DNA from: CAZQHK01 sp964593455
GTDB taxonomy: Bacteria; Muiribacteriota; CAYSPT01
DNA: 64,000 bases
Assembly (NCBI GenBank): GCA_964593455.1
Contig: CAZQHK010000003.1
Coordinates: forward strand, 62,001-126,000
Reading direction: 5' to 3'
Part shown: in pieces, positions 34,961-42,719 of the stretch
How positions within the stretch are numbered: position 1 is the stretch's first letter
Layout: each line of letters starts with the position of its first letter
Position numbers and translations under genes: made by a program
Notes under the pieces: generated by a model
Told to the model about the DNA's origin: nothing
The model's input: the letters and a program-made list of their open reading frames with translations, nothing else
Databases searched by the model: none

Positions 34961-36769
34961 TTACTCCACTACTATGGCGTTAAACTTACAACATTCCAGA
35001 CAGACTCCACACTTGATACATTTTTCCTGGGCAATGAACGCGGGTTTCTTTTTCTCTCCGGTGATAGCGTCTTCGGGACAGTTTTTCAGGCAAAGTTGAC
35101 AGCCTTTGCACGTCTCGTCAATTACCCGGTACTGAATGAGTGCCCGGCATATGCCGGCCGGGCATTTCTTTTCTCTGATATGCGTTTCGTACTCATCCCT
35201 GAAGTAACGCATGGTGCTCAAGACCGGGTTGGGAGAGGTCCCTCCCAGGGCGCACAGAGAAGTGTCCTTTACCGCCGAGGCGATATCTTCCAGGAGAGAA
35301 AGCTGCTCTTCCTCTCCTCTACCTTCGCAGATGTCGGTGAGGATTTGATACATTGCCTCCGTACCTTCCCGGCACGAGGTGCACTTCCCGCATGACTCAT
35401 CTCTGAGAAAATCAACGAAGTACTTGGCCACATCCACCATGCAGGTGCTCTCATCCATGACGATCATTCCCCCCGATCCCATCATGGAGCCGACTTCGGC
35501 CAATTTCTCATAGTCGATGGGAAGATCCAGCAGGCTTTCGGGAATGCAGCCCCCGGAAGGACCCCCGGTCTGCACTGCTTTGAAACGCTTGTTTCCGGGA
35601 ATGCCTCCACCGATGTCAAAGACGATCTCCCTCATGGTTATTCCCATGGGGACTTCCACCAGACCGGTGTTTCTCACGTGACCCACCAGGGAAAAAACCT
35701 TTGTCCCTTTGCTTGTTTCCGTTCCCAGCTCCGAGAACCACCCGGCTCCTCGGGCAATGATCGCGGGGATGTTGGCCCAGGTCTCCACGTTGTTGATATT
35801 GGTTGATTTCCCTCGAAAACCTGACTCAACCGGGAATGGAGGCCGCAGACGTGGTTCCGGCGTTTTCCCTTCCAGGGAAGCGATCAGAGCTGTTTCTTCA
35901 CCGCAGACAAAGGCTCCTGCCCCTTTGAAGATTGTAAGGTCAAAGTTGAATCCAGTGCCAAGGATGTCATCTCCCAGAAGCCCATACTCCCGGGCCTGAT
36001 CGATAGCTATTTGCAACCTGTCCAGGGCGATGGGATACTCGCTTCTGATATAGATATAACCATGGCTGGCTCCTATCGCGCGGGCGCCGATAAGCATACC
36101 TTCCAAAACAGAGTTAGGGTCGGATTCGATAATACTGCGGTCCATGAAAGCTCCCGGGTCACCTTCGTCGGCGTTGCAAACGAGATACTTCTCGTCGCCC
36201 TGGGCTTTTCGAGCAAACTCCCACTTTTTCCCGGTGGGAAAACCCGCGCCTCCCCGGCCCCGCAGTCCGGAATCCTGTATCTCTGTAATTATCTCCTCCG
36301 GCGTCATGACGGTAAGCGCTTTGACCAGGGCCTGGTAGCCTTCCCGGGCAATGTACTCGTCAATGTTTTCCGGATCTATCAAACCCCGGTTCCGAAGAGC
36401 GATCAGGCGTTGTTTGCTGAAGAAACCGATGTCGTTCATCTTGGGGATCGGCTTTTCTTCCTCGGCGGGAGTGTACATCAGCCGTTCCACCGGCCGCCCT
36501 TTGAGGAAATGCTCCTCCACCAGGTGGGAGACATCTTCCTCGGTGAGCATCTGGTAGAAAATACCCTCCGGTTGAACCACCATGATCGGTCCCCCAGCAC
36601 AGAACCCGTTGCACCCGGTGAGAACCACTCGGACTTCTTCTTCCAGACCGGCTTTCTTAATTTCTCTCTCCAGCGTCTCCTTTACCTTGAGCGACTTGTT
36701 TGAGACGCAACCGGTCCCGGCACAGACCATGCAATGGGTTCTATGTTGCTTGTCGGAGCCGATATGCAT
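34961..36769 (-). CDS. hndC: NuoF/HndC-type NADH-binding flavoprotein
   Basis: The product has 602 residues in three parts. The N-terminus is a thioredoxin-like [2Fe-2S] domain (CMVCAGTGC, TGCNGFCAGGP). The NuoF core has GRGGAGFPTGKKWE, the NADH/FMN region CNADEGDPGAFMDRSIIE and the N3-type cluster ESCGKCTSCREGT. The C-terminus has two ferredoxin motifs (CKGCQLCLKNCP, CIKCGVCLECC). This is the HndC/HydB layout of bifurcating hydrogenases, oxidising or reducing NAD(P). No H-cluster subunit exists in the window, so the module apparently feeds the Hdr proteins. It lies 4 bp before the NuoG-HdrA fusion and 3 bp after hndB. Confidence 0.93.
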   Translation of the reverse strand: MHIGSDKQHRTHCMVCAGTGCVSNKSLKVKETLEREIKKAGLEEEVRVVLTGCNGFCAGGPIMVVQPEGIFYQMLTEEDVSHLVEEHFLKGRPVERLMYTPAEEEKPIPKMNDIGFFSKQRLIALRNRGLIDPENIDEYIAREGYQALVKALTVMTPEEIITEIQDSGLRGRGGAGFPTGKKWEFARKAQGDEKYLVCNADEGDPGAFMDRSIIESDPNSVLEGMLIGARAIGASHGYIYIRSEYPIALDRLQIAIDQAREYGLLGDDILGTGFNFDLTIFKGAGAFVCGEETALIASLEGKTPEPRLRPPFPVESGFRGKSTNINNVETWANIPAIIARGAGWFSELGTETSKGTKVFSLVGHVRNTGLVEVPMGITMREIVFDIGGGIPGNKRFKAVQTGGPSGGCIPESLLDLPIDYEKLAEVGSMMGSGGMIVMDESTCMVDVAKYFVDFLRDESCGKCTSCREGTEAMYQILTDICEGRGEEEQLSLLEDIASAVKDTSLCALGGTSPNPVLSTMRYFRDEYETHIREKKCPAGICRALIQYRVIDETCKGCQLCLKNCPEDAITGEKKKPAFIAQEKCIKCGVCLECCKFNAIVVE

Positions 36770-36772
36770 TAT

Positions 36773-37156
36773 TTACGATACCCTTTCACTGTCCACGGCC
36801 AGGGCATACTCGGTGACGACCTTGCCTCCCAGGACATGCTCGGTGAGAATTCGTTTGATCTTATCCTCGGTGAGATCCCCGTATTTGACCGGAGCTTCTC
36901 CCTGCAGTTCCACTTTAACCATGGGTTCCCTCTTGCACAAACCGGCACACCCGGAGTTGGTAACAATAAGTCCTTCAACCTCGGTTTTTTCTATCTCTGA
37001 CAGCACGGTGCTCATTATCTTGCGGGCCCCGGCCGCTATACCGCAGGTTCCCATGTGAACGGTAATCTTTACTTTTCCGGCTCCTTCGCGAAGGAGCGTC
37101 AACTTTCTCATTCGTCGGCTGATTTTTTCCAGGTCCTCCGGTTTAAGTTTTGGCAT
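36773..37156 (-). CDS. hndB: HndB-like thioredoxin-fold ferredoxin
   Basis: The 127-residue product resembles HndB of NADP-reducing hydrogenase: an N-terminal KPEDLEKI helix, then VHMGTCGIAAGARKIM and NSGCAGLCKREP. Only three of the four cysteines of a classical thioredoxin-like [2Fe-2S] ferredoxin are visible, which I recall is normal for HndB. It is located exactly as in hnd operons, between NuoE-type and NuoF-type genes with gaps of 3-4 bp, and supports the origin of this block from a bifurcating hydrogenase operon. Confidence 0.85.
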   Translation of the reverse strand: MPKLKPEDLEKISRRMRKLTLLREGAGKVKITVHMGTCGIAAGARKIMSTVLSEIEKTEVEGLIVTNSGCAGLCKREPMVKVELQGEAPVKYGDLTEDKIKRILTEHVLGGKVVTEYALAVDSERVS

Positions 37157-37160
37157 GATC

Positions 37161-38084
37161 TTACTCCCTGTGTTGGTTTAATATTTTGGGAATTTTGGCC
37201 TGAGTTATCATCCCGTACAAATCCTCCCCCACCGTCACCACCGGGGCCAACCCGCAGCAACCGAGACAACGTACCGCTTCCAGGCTGAAATTTTTGTCTT
37301 CGGTAGTTTCACCGGCTTTAATCCCGAGATCTCTCTCCAGCCGCTCCAGGAGCCTCTGCGCTCCCTTGACGTGACAGGCAGTTCCCGCACAGACCTGAAT
37401 GGTGTATTTCCCCCGGGGTTCCAGGCTGAAAGCATTGTAGAATGTAGCCAGGCCGTATATCTCGTTTAGAGGAACGCTGATTACATGGGAGACGTACCGG
37501 AGCACATTCTCGGGCAGGTACCGGTAGTGTGTGTTGATATCCTGTAATAGGGGAACCAACTTTTCCTTTCCCCCTTTGTTCCGGCTGAGAATATCGGTAA
37601 TGACTTTAAAATCTTCCTCGGCCAGCGTAACTCCGGCTGAAGCCCCTATCTGGACTTCGTTTCTCACCGGACAGCTGTTCACGCAGGTTCCGCAACCGGT
37701 GCACTTCTCTTCGTCGATGTAACGGGGTTTCTTCTTTACCGTCACGGTAAAATTACCTGCATCACCGGTTATCTTCTCCAACTGGGTATTGGTGATAAGT
37801 TCGATATTGGGATGACGGCCGGTATCAACCAGCTTGGGTGAAAGAATGCACATGGCGCAGTCGTTGGTGGGAAAGGTCTTATCCAGTTGAGGCATCACCC
37901 CACCGATAGACGATTTCTCCTCGGCCAGAAGAACCTTGAAACCCATCTCAGCCAGATCGAGAGAGGCTTGAATCCCGGCGATGCCTCCTCCTACTACCAG
38001 TACGGAACCGACTTTGCCGCTCCCGGTTGTTTTCTGTTCGTTGCCGTCTGACAAGATCTGTCTTCCCTCCTCAGAGCACTGCAT
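37161..38084 (-). CDS. HdrA N-terminal domain fused to NuoE/HndA
   Basis: The 307-residue protein combines two parts. Residues ~27-140 equal the first ~118 residues of HdrA: VVGGGIAGIQASLDLAEMG, TFPTNDCAMCILSPKLV and one ferredoxin motif CTGCGTCVNSCP. Residues ~150-307 are a NuoE [2Fe-2S] protein (ITDILSRNKG, LATFYNAFSLEPRGKYTI, CAGTAC, CLGCCGLAP). It supplies precisely the HdrA segment missing from the 1125-residue NuoG-HdrA fusion. The ATG at 38084 is taken because the longer frame overlaps hdrA by 104 bp. A TTG at 38054 after GAGGAGG is another possibility. Confidence 0.87.
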   Translation of the reverse strand: MQCSEEGRQILSDGNEQKTTGSGKVGSVLVVGGGIAGIQASLDLAEMGFKVLLAEEKSSIGGVMPQLDKTFPTNDCAMCILSPKLVDTGRHPNIELITNTQLEKITGDAGNFTVTVKKKPRYIDEEKCTGCGTCVNSCPVRNEVQIGASAGVTLAEEDFKVITDILSRNKGGKEKLVPLLQDINTHYRYLPENVLRYVSHVISVPLNEIYGLATFYNAFSLEPRGKYTIQVCAGTACHVKGAQRLLERLERDLGIKAGETTEDKNFSLEAVRCLGCCGLAPVVTVGEDLYGMITQAKIPKILNQHRE

Positions 38085-40017
38085 CCACCATGGAGAGATA
38101 CTGGTTGGCGGTAAAGTTCTTCTGCTGGGTGGCTCCGTTGGGGCAGGCGCAAACACAACCACCGCAGCCTTCACACAGTATCTCCTGCACGATGGCTAGT
38201 TTTTTCTTCTCATCCAGCTCACGGGCTCCGTATGGGCAGATCGAGACGCAGACCCCGCAACTGGAACACAGCTCTTCATCCACGGTGGCCACTATCGGCT
38301 CATGCGACAGTTCTTCCTCCGCAAAGAGACCCAGTACCTTGCTGGCTGCACACCCCGCCTGGGATACGGTATCGGGAATGTCCTTGGGTCCCTGGCATGC
38401 CCCGGCCAGAAAGATCCCGGCGGTGTTGGTTTCCACCGGGCGAAGCTTAACGTGGGCTTCGGTGAGAAACTTGTTCTCGTCGATGGCAATCCGAAGCTTC
38501 CGGGACATCTCCTCGGCGTCCGGCGGGGCCGTAATCGCACAGGCCAGAACGACCAGATCCGCTTTCAGAACCAGTTGTTTCCCTGACAGCGTGTCCACCC
38601 CCCGGACAACCATCTTGCCCTCATCCTCGAAAATCTTGGAGACCCGTCCCCGGAGGTACTTGGCTCCCTCTTCCACTACCGCTCGTTTCCAGAACTCTTC
38701 GTACCGTTTTCCTCCAGTCCTGATGTCCATGTAAAACACGTAGGCCTGGCCATCATGGACCCGGTGCTTGTAAAGCATGGTGTGTTTCGCCGTGTACATA
38801 CAGCATATCTTGGAGCAATACGATATTCCCTTGGCCTCGTCCCGGGACCCGACGCACTGGATAAACACGACCTCTTTGGGTACTTTTCCGTCGGAGGGAC
38901 GTTTGATTTCGCCGGCAGTGGGCCCGGAAGCCGAGAGCAGCCGCTCGAACTGGAGGCTGTCAATGACGTCCGGGTACTTCCCGTACCCATACTCTCCGTA
39001 AACATCCCGGGGCAGCAGATCGAAGCCGGTAGCCACCACGATGGATCCCACTTCTTCCTCCACGAACCGGTCCTCCTGATCGAACACGATGGCCTCTGCC
39101 GGACAGACCTTTTCGCACAGCCGGCATTTACCCTTTTTATAGTAGATGCAATGGTCTCTATCTATGGTGACCAAGTTAGGTACTGCCTGGGGAAATGACT
39201 TGTAGATTGCCTTACGTACGGTCAACTCCCGGTCGAACTCGCTGATCACCTTCTTGGTCGGACATTTCTCCACGCAGAGCTCGCATCCGGTGCACTTCTC
39301 CTCATCGATGGAACGAGATTTTTGCCGTATCTTGACCTTGAAGTCGCCAACGATCCCGGAGATTTCTTCGATCTCGGAATACGCATAGAGCTTTATCCTT
39401 TCGTGCTGCGCAAACTCCACCACTTTCGGTGTGAGAATACAGCTGGAACAGTCCAGGGTTGGGAACGTCTCGCTCAACTGAGCCATGTGTCCCCCGATGA
39501 AGGGAGCCTTTTCCACTACCACCACTTCATAGCCGCCGTCGGCGATGTCCAGCGCCGCCTGGATCCCGGCGATACCGGCGCCGATAACCAGTGCCCGCTT
39601 GGTCAGAGGGACACGGATCTCTTCCAGGGGGAGATCTCCCTTCACCTTCTCGATCAGCGTCCGGATGATCTCCAGCGCTTTATCGGTAGCTTGCTGTCTG
39701 TCTTCATGAACCCAGGAGCAGTGCTCCCGGATATTGGCCATCTCGCACAGGTAGGGGTTAAGACCGGCCCGGCTGCAGGCCCGCCGGAAGGTGGTCTCGT
39801 GCATACGGGGGCTGCAGGCGGCCACGATCACCCGGTCCAGATTCTCGTCATCGATCGCCTTGAGAATCATGTCCTGGCCGGGCGTGGAGCACATGTAAGT
39901 GTAATGGGTGGCAAAAACCACTCCCGGTTCCTTGAGAATCTCGGCCGCCACCTGCTCCACATCAACCGTCCGGGCGATGTTTATTCCGCAGTGACAGACG
40001 AAAACACCGATTCTCAT
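38071..40017 (-). CDS. hdrA: HdrA, canonical heterodisulfide reductase subunit A
   Basis: The product has 648 residues, the methanogen-type length. It shows the N-terminal CHCGINIARTVDV motif, CSPRMHETTF, the flavin motif VIGAGIAGIQAALDIA and the CSSC/PKVVEF cluster segment. Ferredoxin motifs are CTGCELCVEKCP, CRLCEKVCP and, near the C-terminus, CSSCGVCVSICP and CEGCGGCVCACP. HdrA houses the FAD that bifurcates electrons between a high-potential thiol/disulfide route through HdrCB and low-potential ferredoxin. It follows hdrB with a 1-bp overlap. Confidence 0.95.
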   Translation of the reverse strand: MRIGVFVCHCGINIARTVDVEQVAAEILKEPGVVFATHYTYMCSTPGQDMILKAIDDENLDRVIVAACSPRMHETTFRRACSRAGLNPYLCEMANIREHCSWVHEDRQQATDKALEIIRTLIEKVKGDLPLEEIRVPLTKRALVIGAGIAGIQAALDIADGGYEVVVVEKAPFIGGHMAQLSETFPTLDCSSCILTPKVVEFAQHERIKLYAYSEIEEISGIVGDFKVKIRQKSRSIDEEKCTGCELCVEKCPTKKVISEFDRELTVRKAIYKSFPQAVPNLVTIDRDHCIYYKKGKCRLCEKVCPAEAIVFDQEDRFVEEEVGSIVVATGFDLLPRDVYGEYGYGKYPDVIDSLQFERLLSASGPTAGEIKRPSDGKVPKEVVFIQCVGSRDEAKGISYCSKICCMYTAKHTMLYKHRVHDGQAYVFYMDIRTGGKRYEEFWKRAVVEEGAKYLRGRVSKIFEDEGKMVVRGVDTLSGKQLVLKADLVVLACAITAPPDAEEMSRKLRIAIDENKFLTEAHVKLRPVETNTAGIFLAGACQGPKDIPDTVSQAGCAASKVLGLFAEEELSHEPIVATVDEELCSSCGVCVSICPYGARELDEKKKLAIVQEILCEGCGGCVCACPNGATQQKNFTANQYLSMVDAVL

Positions 40018-40925
40018 CAGACCAACCCTTTCTCTCGTAAAAGCTCCATCGGGCTGACCATGGTTTTTTTAAGCCCGAGAGCAGCTTCGTCCACTCCCAG
40101 CGCCAGCCCCAGCAGTTGAGTGAAATAGAATACCGGTATACCGAAGGTCGTCTCGTACTCCTTCTCGATGTCCTCTTGCCGCATATCCAGGTTGGCGTGA
40201 CAGAGTGGACAGGCGCACACCAAAGCTTCCGCTCCCCGCTTCCTGGCCTGGGCCAGGATGTCGTAGGAAAGCCTCAGGACGATCTCCGTCTTGGTCAGCG
40301 AGAAGCTCGCGCCGCAGCAATCCGTCTTGAAAGGCCAGGGGATCGTCGAAGCACCAACAGTCTCCATAAGTTCGTCTATGCATGTCGGGTCCTCGGGATC
40401 GTCAAAGGCCACTATCTTCGGTGGCCTGGTCAGAAGACAGCCGTAGTAGCAAGCCACCTTCAGTCCGTTCAGGCTTTTTTGAACCTTGGCCTTGATCTGT
40501 TCCAGCCCGATATCGTTCATCAGGATATCAAGGAAGTGCCGAATCTTCATGCTTCCATCGTACTCGGCCTCCAGTACCTCGTTGACCTGGGCTCGGATAT
40601 CCTCTTTCTCCCGGATGTGCTTGTTGGCAATCCGGAACCGGCTGTAGCAGGCTGCACAGCACAGCGCTATCTCGTCCGCTATCTTTTGGGCCTCGAGGAT
40701 GTTCTTTACCGGCAGGGTGGCGGCCAGCAACTCATCAGTGAGATGGGCCGGGGTGGAGCCGCAACAGGTCCAGTTGGGAATCTCGACCAGCTCGACTCCC
40801 AGTGATTCGGCCACCGCCAGGGCGGACGAGGCATACTCCACGGCCGTCCCATGAAGGGAGCACCCGGGAAAATACGCATACCGCGTGGCCGTGTCGGCCT
40901 GCGCCTGGTTACCGGTCTTCTCCAC
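40017..40925 (-). CDS. hdrB: HdrB, heterodisulfide reductase subunit B
   Basis: This 302-residue protein has two CCG domains that bind noncubane [4Fe-4S] clusters: YFPGCSLHG / NWTCCGSTP / CCAACY in the first half and CYYGCLLTRP / KTDCCGASF / CACPLCHANLD in the second. This is the site of disulfide (or related acceptor) reduction in Hdr complexes. Both motifs are intact, so the enzyme should be active. It is the only HdrB in the operon although three HdrA-derived proteins are encoded. The natural substrate in a bacterium is unknown. The start is GTG and overlaps hdrC by 17 bp. Confidence 0.94.
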   Translation of the reverse strand: MEKTGNQAQADTATRYAYFPGCSLHGTAVEYASSALAVAESLGVELVEIPNWTCCGSTPAHLTDELLAATLPVKNILEAQKIADEIALCCAACYSRFRIANKHIREKEDIRAQVNEVLEAEYDGSMKIRHFLDILMNDIGLEQIKAKVQKSLNGLKVACYYGCLLTRPPKIVAFDDPEDPTCIDELMETVGASTIPWPFKTDCCGASFSLTKTEIVLRLSYDILAQARKRGAEALVCACPLCHANLDMRQEDIEKEYETTFGIPVFYFTQLLGLALGVDEAALGLKKTMVSPMELLREKGLV

Positions 40926-41484
40926 GTTTCTTTCTCAACTCCTTGATTTTTTTGAATATTTTCTTAAGCTTAGCTGCGTCAACTATCGACGGAAAAAACG
41001 GCATCTTCCCCCGGGTGATCAGCTTCGGTGCCTTGAATATGTCTTTCAGGGGCTGCAGGGTACCCAGGTTGAACCGGCCCACCAGCTCTCCTTCAAAAAT
41101 CCGGCCGTATTTCCTGATCAGGTCCAGGAATATGTGGTTGAACAACGGCATGGCTTTCTCCGGCCGGGGGGCCCCTTTGCGCACAGCGAGTATCCGTAGG
41201 GCATCCATGATGGCCGCCAGGTCAACCTCCCGTGGGCAGCGGGTGGAGCAGGTCTCACACGAGGCGCACAGCCAGATGGTTCGGCTCTCCAATGCTTCCT
41301 CCACCAATCCCAGCTGCAGCAGCCGTATGATCTGGTTGGGCAGTTGGTCCATCTCGAATGCGATGGGGCACCCGGCGGAGCACTTGCCGCACTGGTAACA
41401 TTCGCTGAGATTTTCTCCGCTAATCTTCTCGATCTCCTTTAACAAATCAGAAAATAGCGTGTCGGAAGATGGGTTTGACTGCAC
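40909..41484 (-). CDS. hdrC: HdrC, heterodisulfide reductase subunit C
   Basis: The 191-residue product carries two ferredoxin motifs, CYQCGKCSAGCP and CASCETCSTRCPREVDL, separated by NQIIRLLQLGLVEEALESRTIWL, the standard HdrC arrangement. A basic Lys/Arg-rich tail follows. It passes electrons between HdrA and HdrB. It begins with GTG after GAGGAG and is the first gene of the 16-gene operon. The 181-bp upstream gap is A+T-rich (poly-T on the plus strand) and contains no clear terminator or promoter, so the HATPase and DRTGG genes may belong to the same transcript. Confidence 0.93.
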   Translation of the reverse strand: MQSNPSSDTLFSDLLKEIEKISGENLSECYQCGKCSAGCPIAFEMDQLPNQIIRLLQLGLVEEALESRTIWLCASCETCSTRCPREVDLAAIMDALRILAVRKGAPRPEKAMPLFNHIFLDLIRKYGRIFEGELVGRFNLGTLQPLKDIFKAPKLITRGKMPFFPSIVDAAKLKKIFKKIKELRKKRGEDR

Positions 41485-41665
41485 GATTTTTTAACTCCTC
41501 AGCTAGCTGATCGATATCCTGCTCTGGACACCAATACGTTGCACGACCAAGAATAACCAAAACCGCCTCCCTTTGTCGACAGTTTTTTTCTTATTTTTTT
41601 TTTCTTAAATAAAGTGTACTTTCCATAGGGTTTCCTTCTCAAAATAAAAGCTCTCGTAGTAAATT

Positions 41666-42145
41666 TCATTCGGGTTCAGTTTTGAAGTTGATTATCTGCT
41701 CGCCGTCCACGGTGTGAATGTAGGTGAAGGTTATGGATGGGTGACTGATTATCAAGGTTTGAAGTGTGGCCAGCATGTCGCCGATGGGTTTTCGGTCGAT
41801 GTGACTGTGCTGGAATGTGGCTTCAAGGTGAGTCCCACGACCGGGTTCTGAGTGAATATCGATATCTCCGTTACTTTCCCGGGCAGCCTGCTTGAGCAGG
41901 GGGATACCAAGTCCTATTCTCCGCACTTTTTTAGTCGAGTAAAATGGGTTGAAAGCTTTTTCCAGTTGCTCTCCGGTCATTCCGTGACCATCATCATCTA
42001 TTTCCAGAATCAAGACGTCGTTTTTGGTGTCTTCGATGAGCTCGATGATGATGGTCTTCGCAGCCGCTCGAATAGAGTTTTCCACGATATCCAGAATATG
42101 CAGAGATAAGTCTTCCAATAGTCTTTCGGCTCCAATCCTCGCCAC
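41666..42145 (-). CDS. Stand-alone HATPase-domain protein (hydrogenase-operon type)
   Basis: The GHKL-ATPase protein of 159 residues starts GTG (LSLHILDIVENSIRAAA contains the N-box Asn). G-boxes are DDDGHGM and RRIGLGIPLLKQAA, and the end is ISHPSITFTYIHTVDGEQ. There is no phosphoacceptor-His domain. Proteins of this kind accompany DRTGG-domain proteins in operons of bifurcating [FeFe]-hydrogenases in Clostridia and Thermotogae, as anti-sigma-like regulators of unknown target. Here the downstream genes are hydrogenase-derived (hndB, hndC, NuoE fusion) but no hydrogenase exists. Confidence 0.82.
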   Translation of the reverse strand: MARIGAERLLEDLSLHILDIVENSIRAAAKTIIIELIEDTKNDVLILEIDDDGHGMTGEQLEKAFNPFYSTKKVRRIGLGIPLLKQAARESNGDIDIHSEPGRGTHLEATFQHSHIDRKPIGDMLATLQTLIISHPSITFTYIHTVDGEQIINFKTEPE

Positions 42146-42250
42146 TCAACTCTTCTTCCATCTTGACCTCGAAGCGCTTTTTCATCTCTCCGATGGGTCC
42201 TTTTTTTCTGACGGCGTGGACGTTCTCAGTGGTAGTATGATCACAGCTAG

Positions 42251-42592
42251 CTACGCTCCCCGGATCCCAAGGTCGTACAGTCTGCCGATTAGTTCGAAGG
42301 CGGGCAGTGCGCTGACCAGGATTGGGATTCCCTCCTGGTTAGCCTTCTCAATGGTGTTTTCATCGGGACACCGGTTGTTGATGATCAGGATACCGGCCAG
42401 GTCGTTCAGGGAAGCCACCGCTGCGATGTTCTCATGAACATGCAGGGTGATCCAGATGTCTCCTTCCTGGCTGTTAGCCATGACATCGCTTAAAAGGTCA
42501 CCGGCATACCCGCCGGTAACTTCATTGTTCAGCCTGTCTTTACCGGCCTTTACCTCGAGTTTCAACGTGTCAATCAATTTTTGCAGCTTCAT
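42251..42592 (-). CDS. DRTGG-domain protein
   Basis: The 113-residue product (MKLQKLIDTLKLEV) contains VTGGYAGDLLSDVMANSQEGDIWITLH, with the VTGGYAGDLLS form of the DRTGG motif, then ENIAAVASLNDLAGILIIN and a C-terminal AFELIGRLYDLGI. DRTGG domains are linked to CBS proteins, phosphotransacetylase N-termini and hydrogenase operons, and may bind nucleotides. The start is taken at ATG 42592. The TTG at 42604 would only add four residues. A 105-bp gap separates it from the HATPase gene. Confidence 0.8.
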   Translation of the reverse strand: MKLQKLIDTLKLEVKAGKDRLNNEVTGGYAGDLLSDVMANSQEGDIWITLHVHENIAAVASLNDLAGILIINNRCPDENTIEKANQEGIPILVSALPAFELIGRLYDLGIRGA

Positions 42593-42675
42593 TGGGAATC
42601 TCAACTTCTTTGGCCAGGGCGATGGTCAATTCCTCCGGCCGTTTCCTATTATCAGCTCGGCTTTAACTATCGGCT
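42593..42675 (-). pseudogene. Probable remnant of an upstream DRTGG-type gene
   Basis: Just before the DRTGG gene the minus strand reads AELIIG in one frame, then RPEELTIALAKEVEIP in the next, as if a single-base frameshift had occurred near 42640. Together these resemble the C-terminal part of a DRTGG/HPr-kinase-like protein. An imperfect tandem duplication (GTTAAAGCCGA twice) lies at its upstream edge. No start codon or full domain remains. It could also be chance similarity. Confidence 0.35.
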
Positions 42676-42719
42676 TTAACTAATTGTACAATATCACCAA
42701 GAAGAATCAAATTTCCCTT

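Noticed and set aside
36011..36703. Plus-strand frame of 230 codons opposite the NuoF gene
   Set aside because: It is antisense to conserved coding sequence and its composition is that of a reversed reading.
42146..42250. Open frame in the gap between the DRTGG and HATPase genes (MKKRFEVKMEEELSGED on the minus strand)
   Set aside because: It has plausible composition but no upstream start. It runs out of frame through the HATPase coding region, so I treat it as a shadow or undatable remnant rather than a gene.
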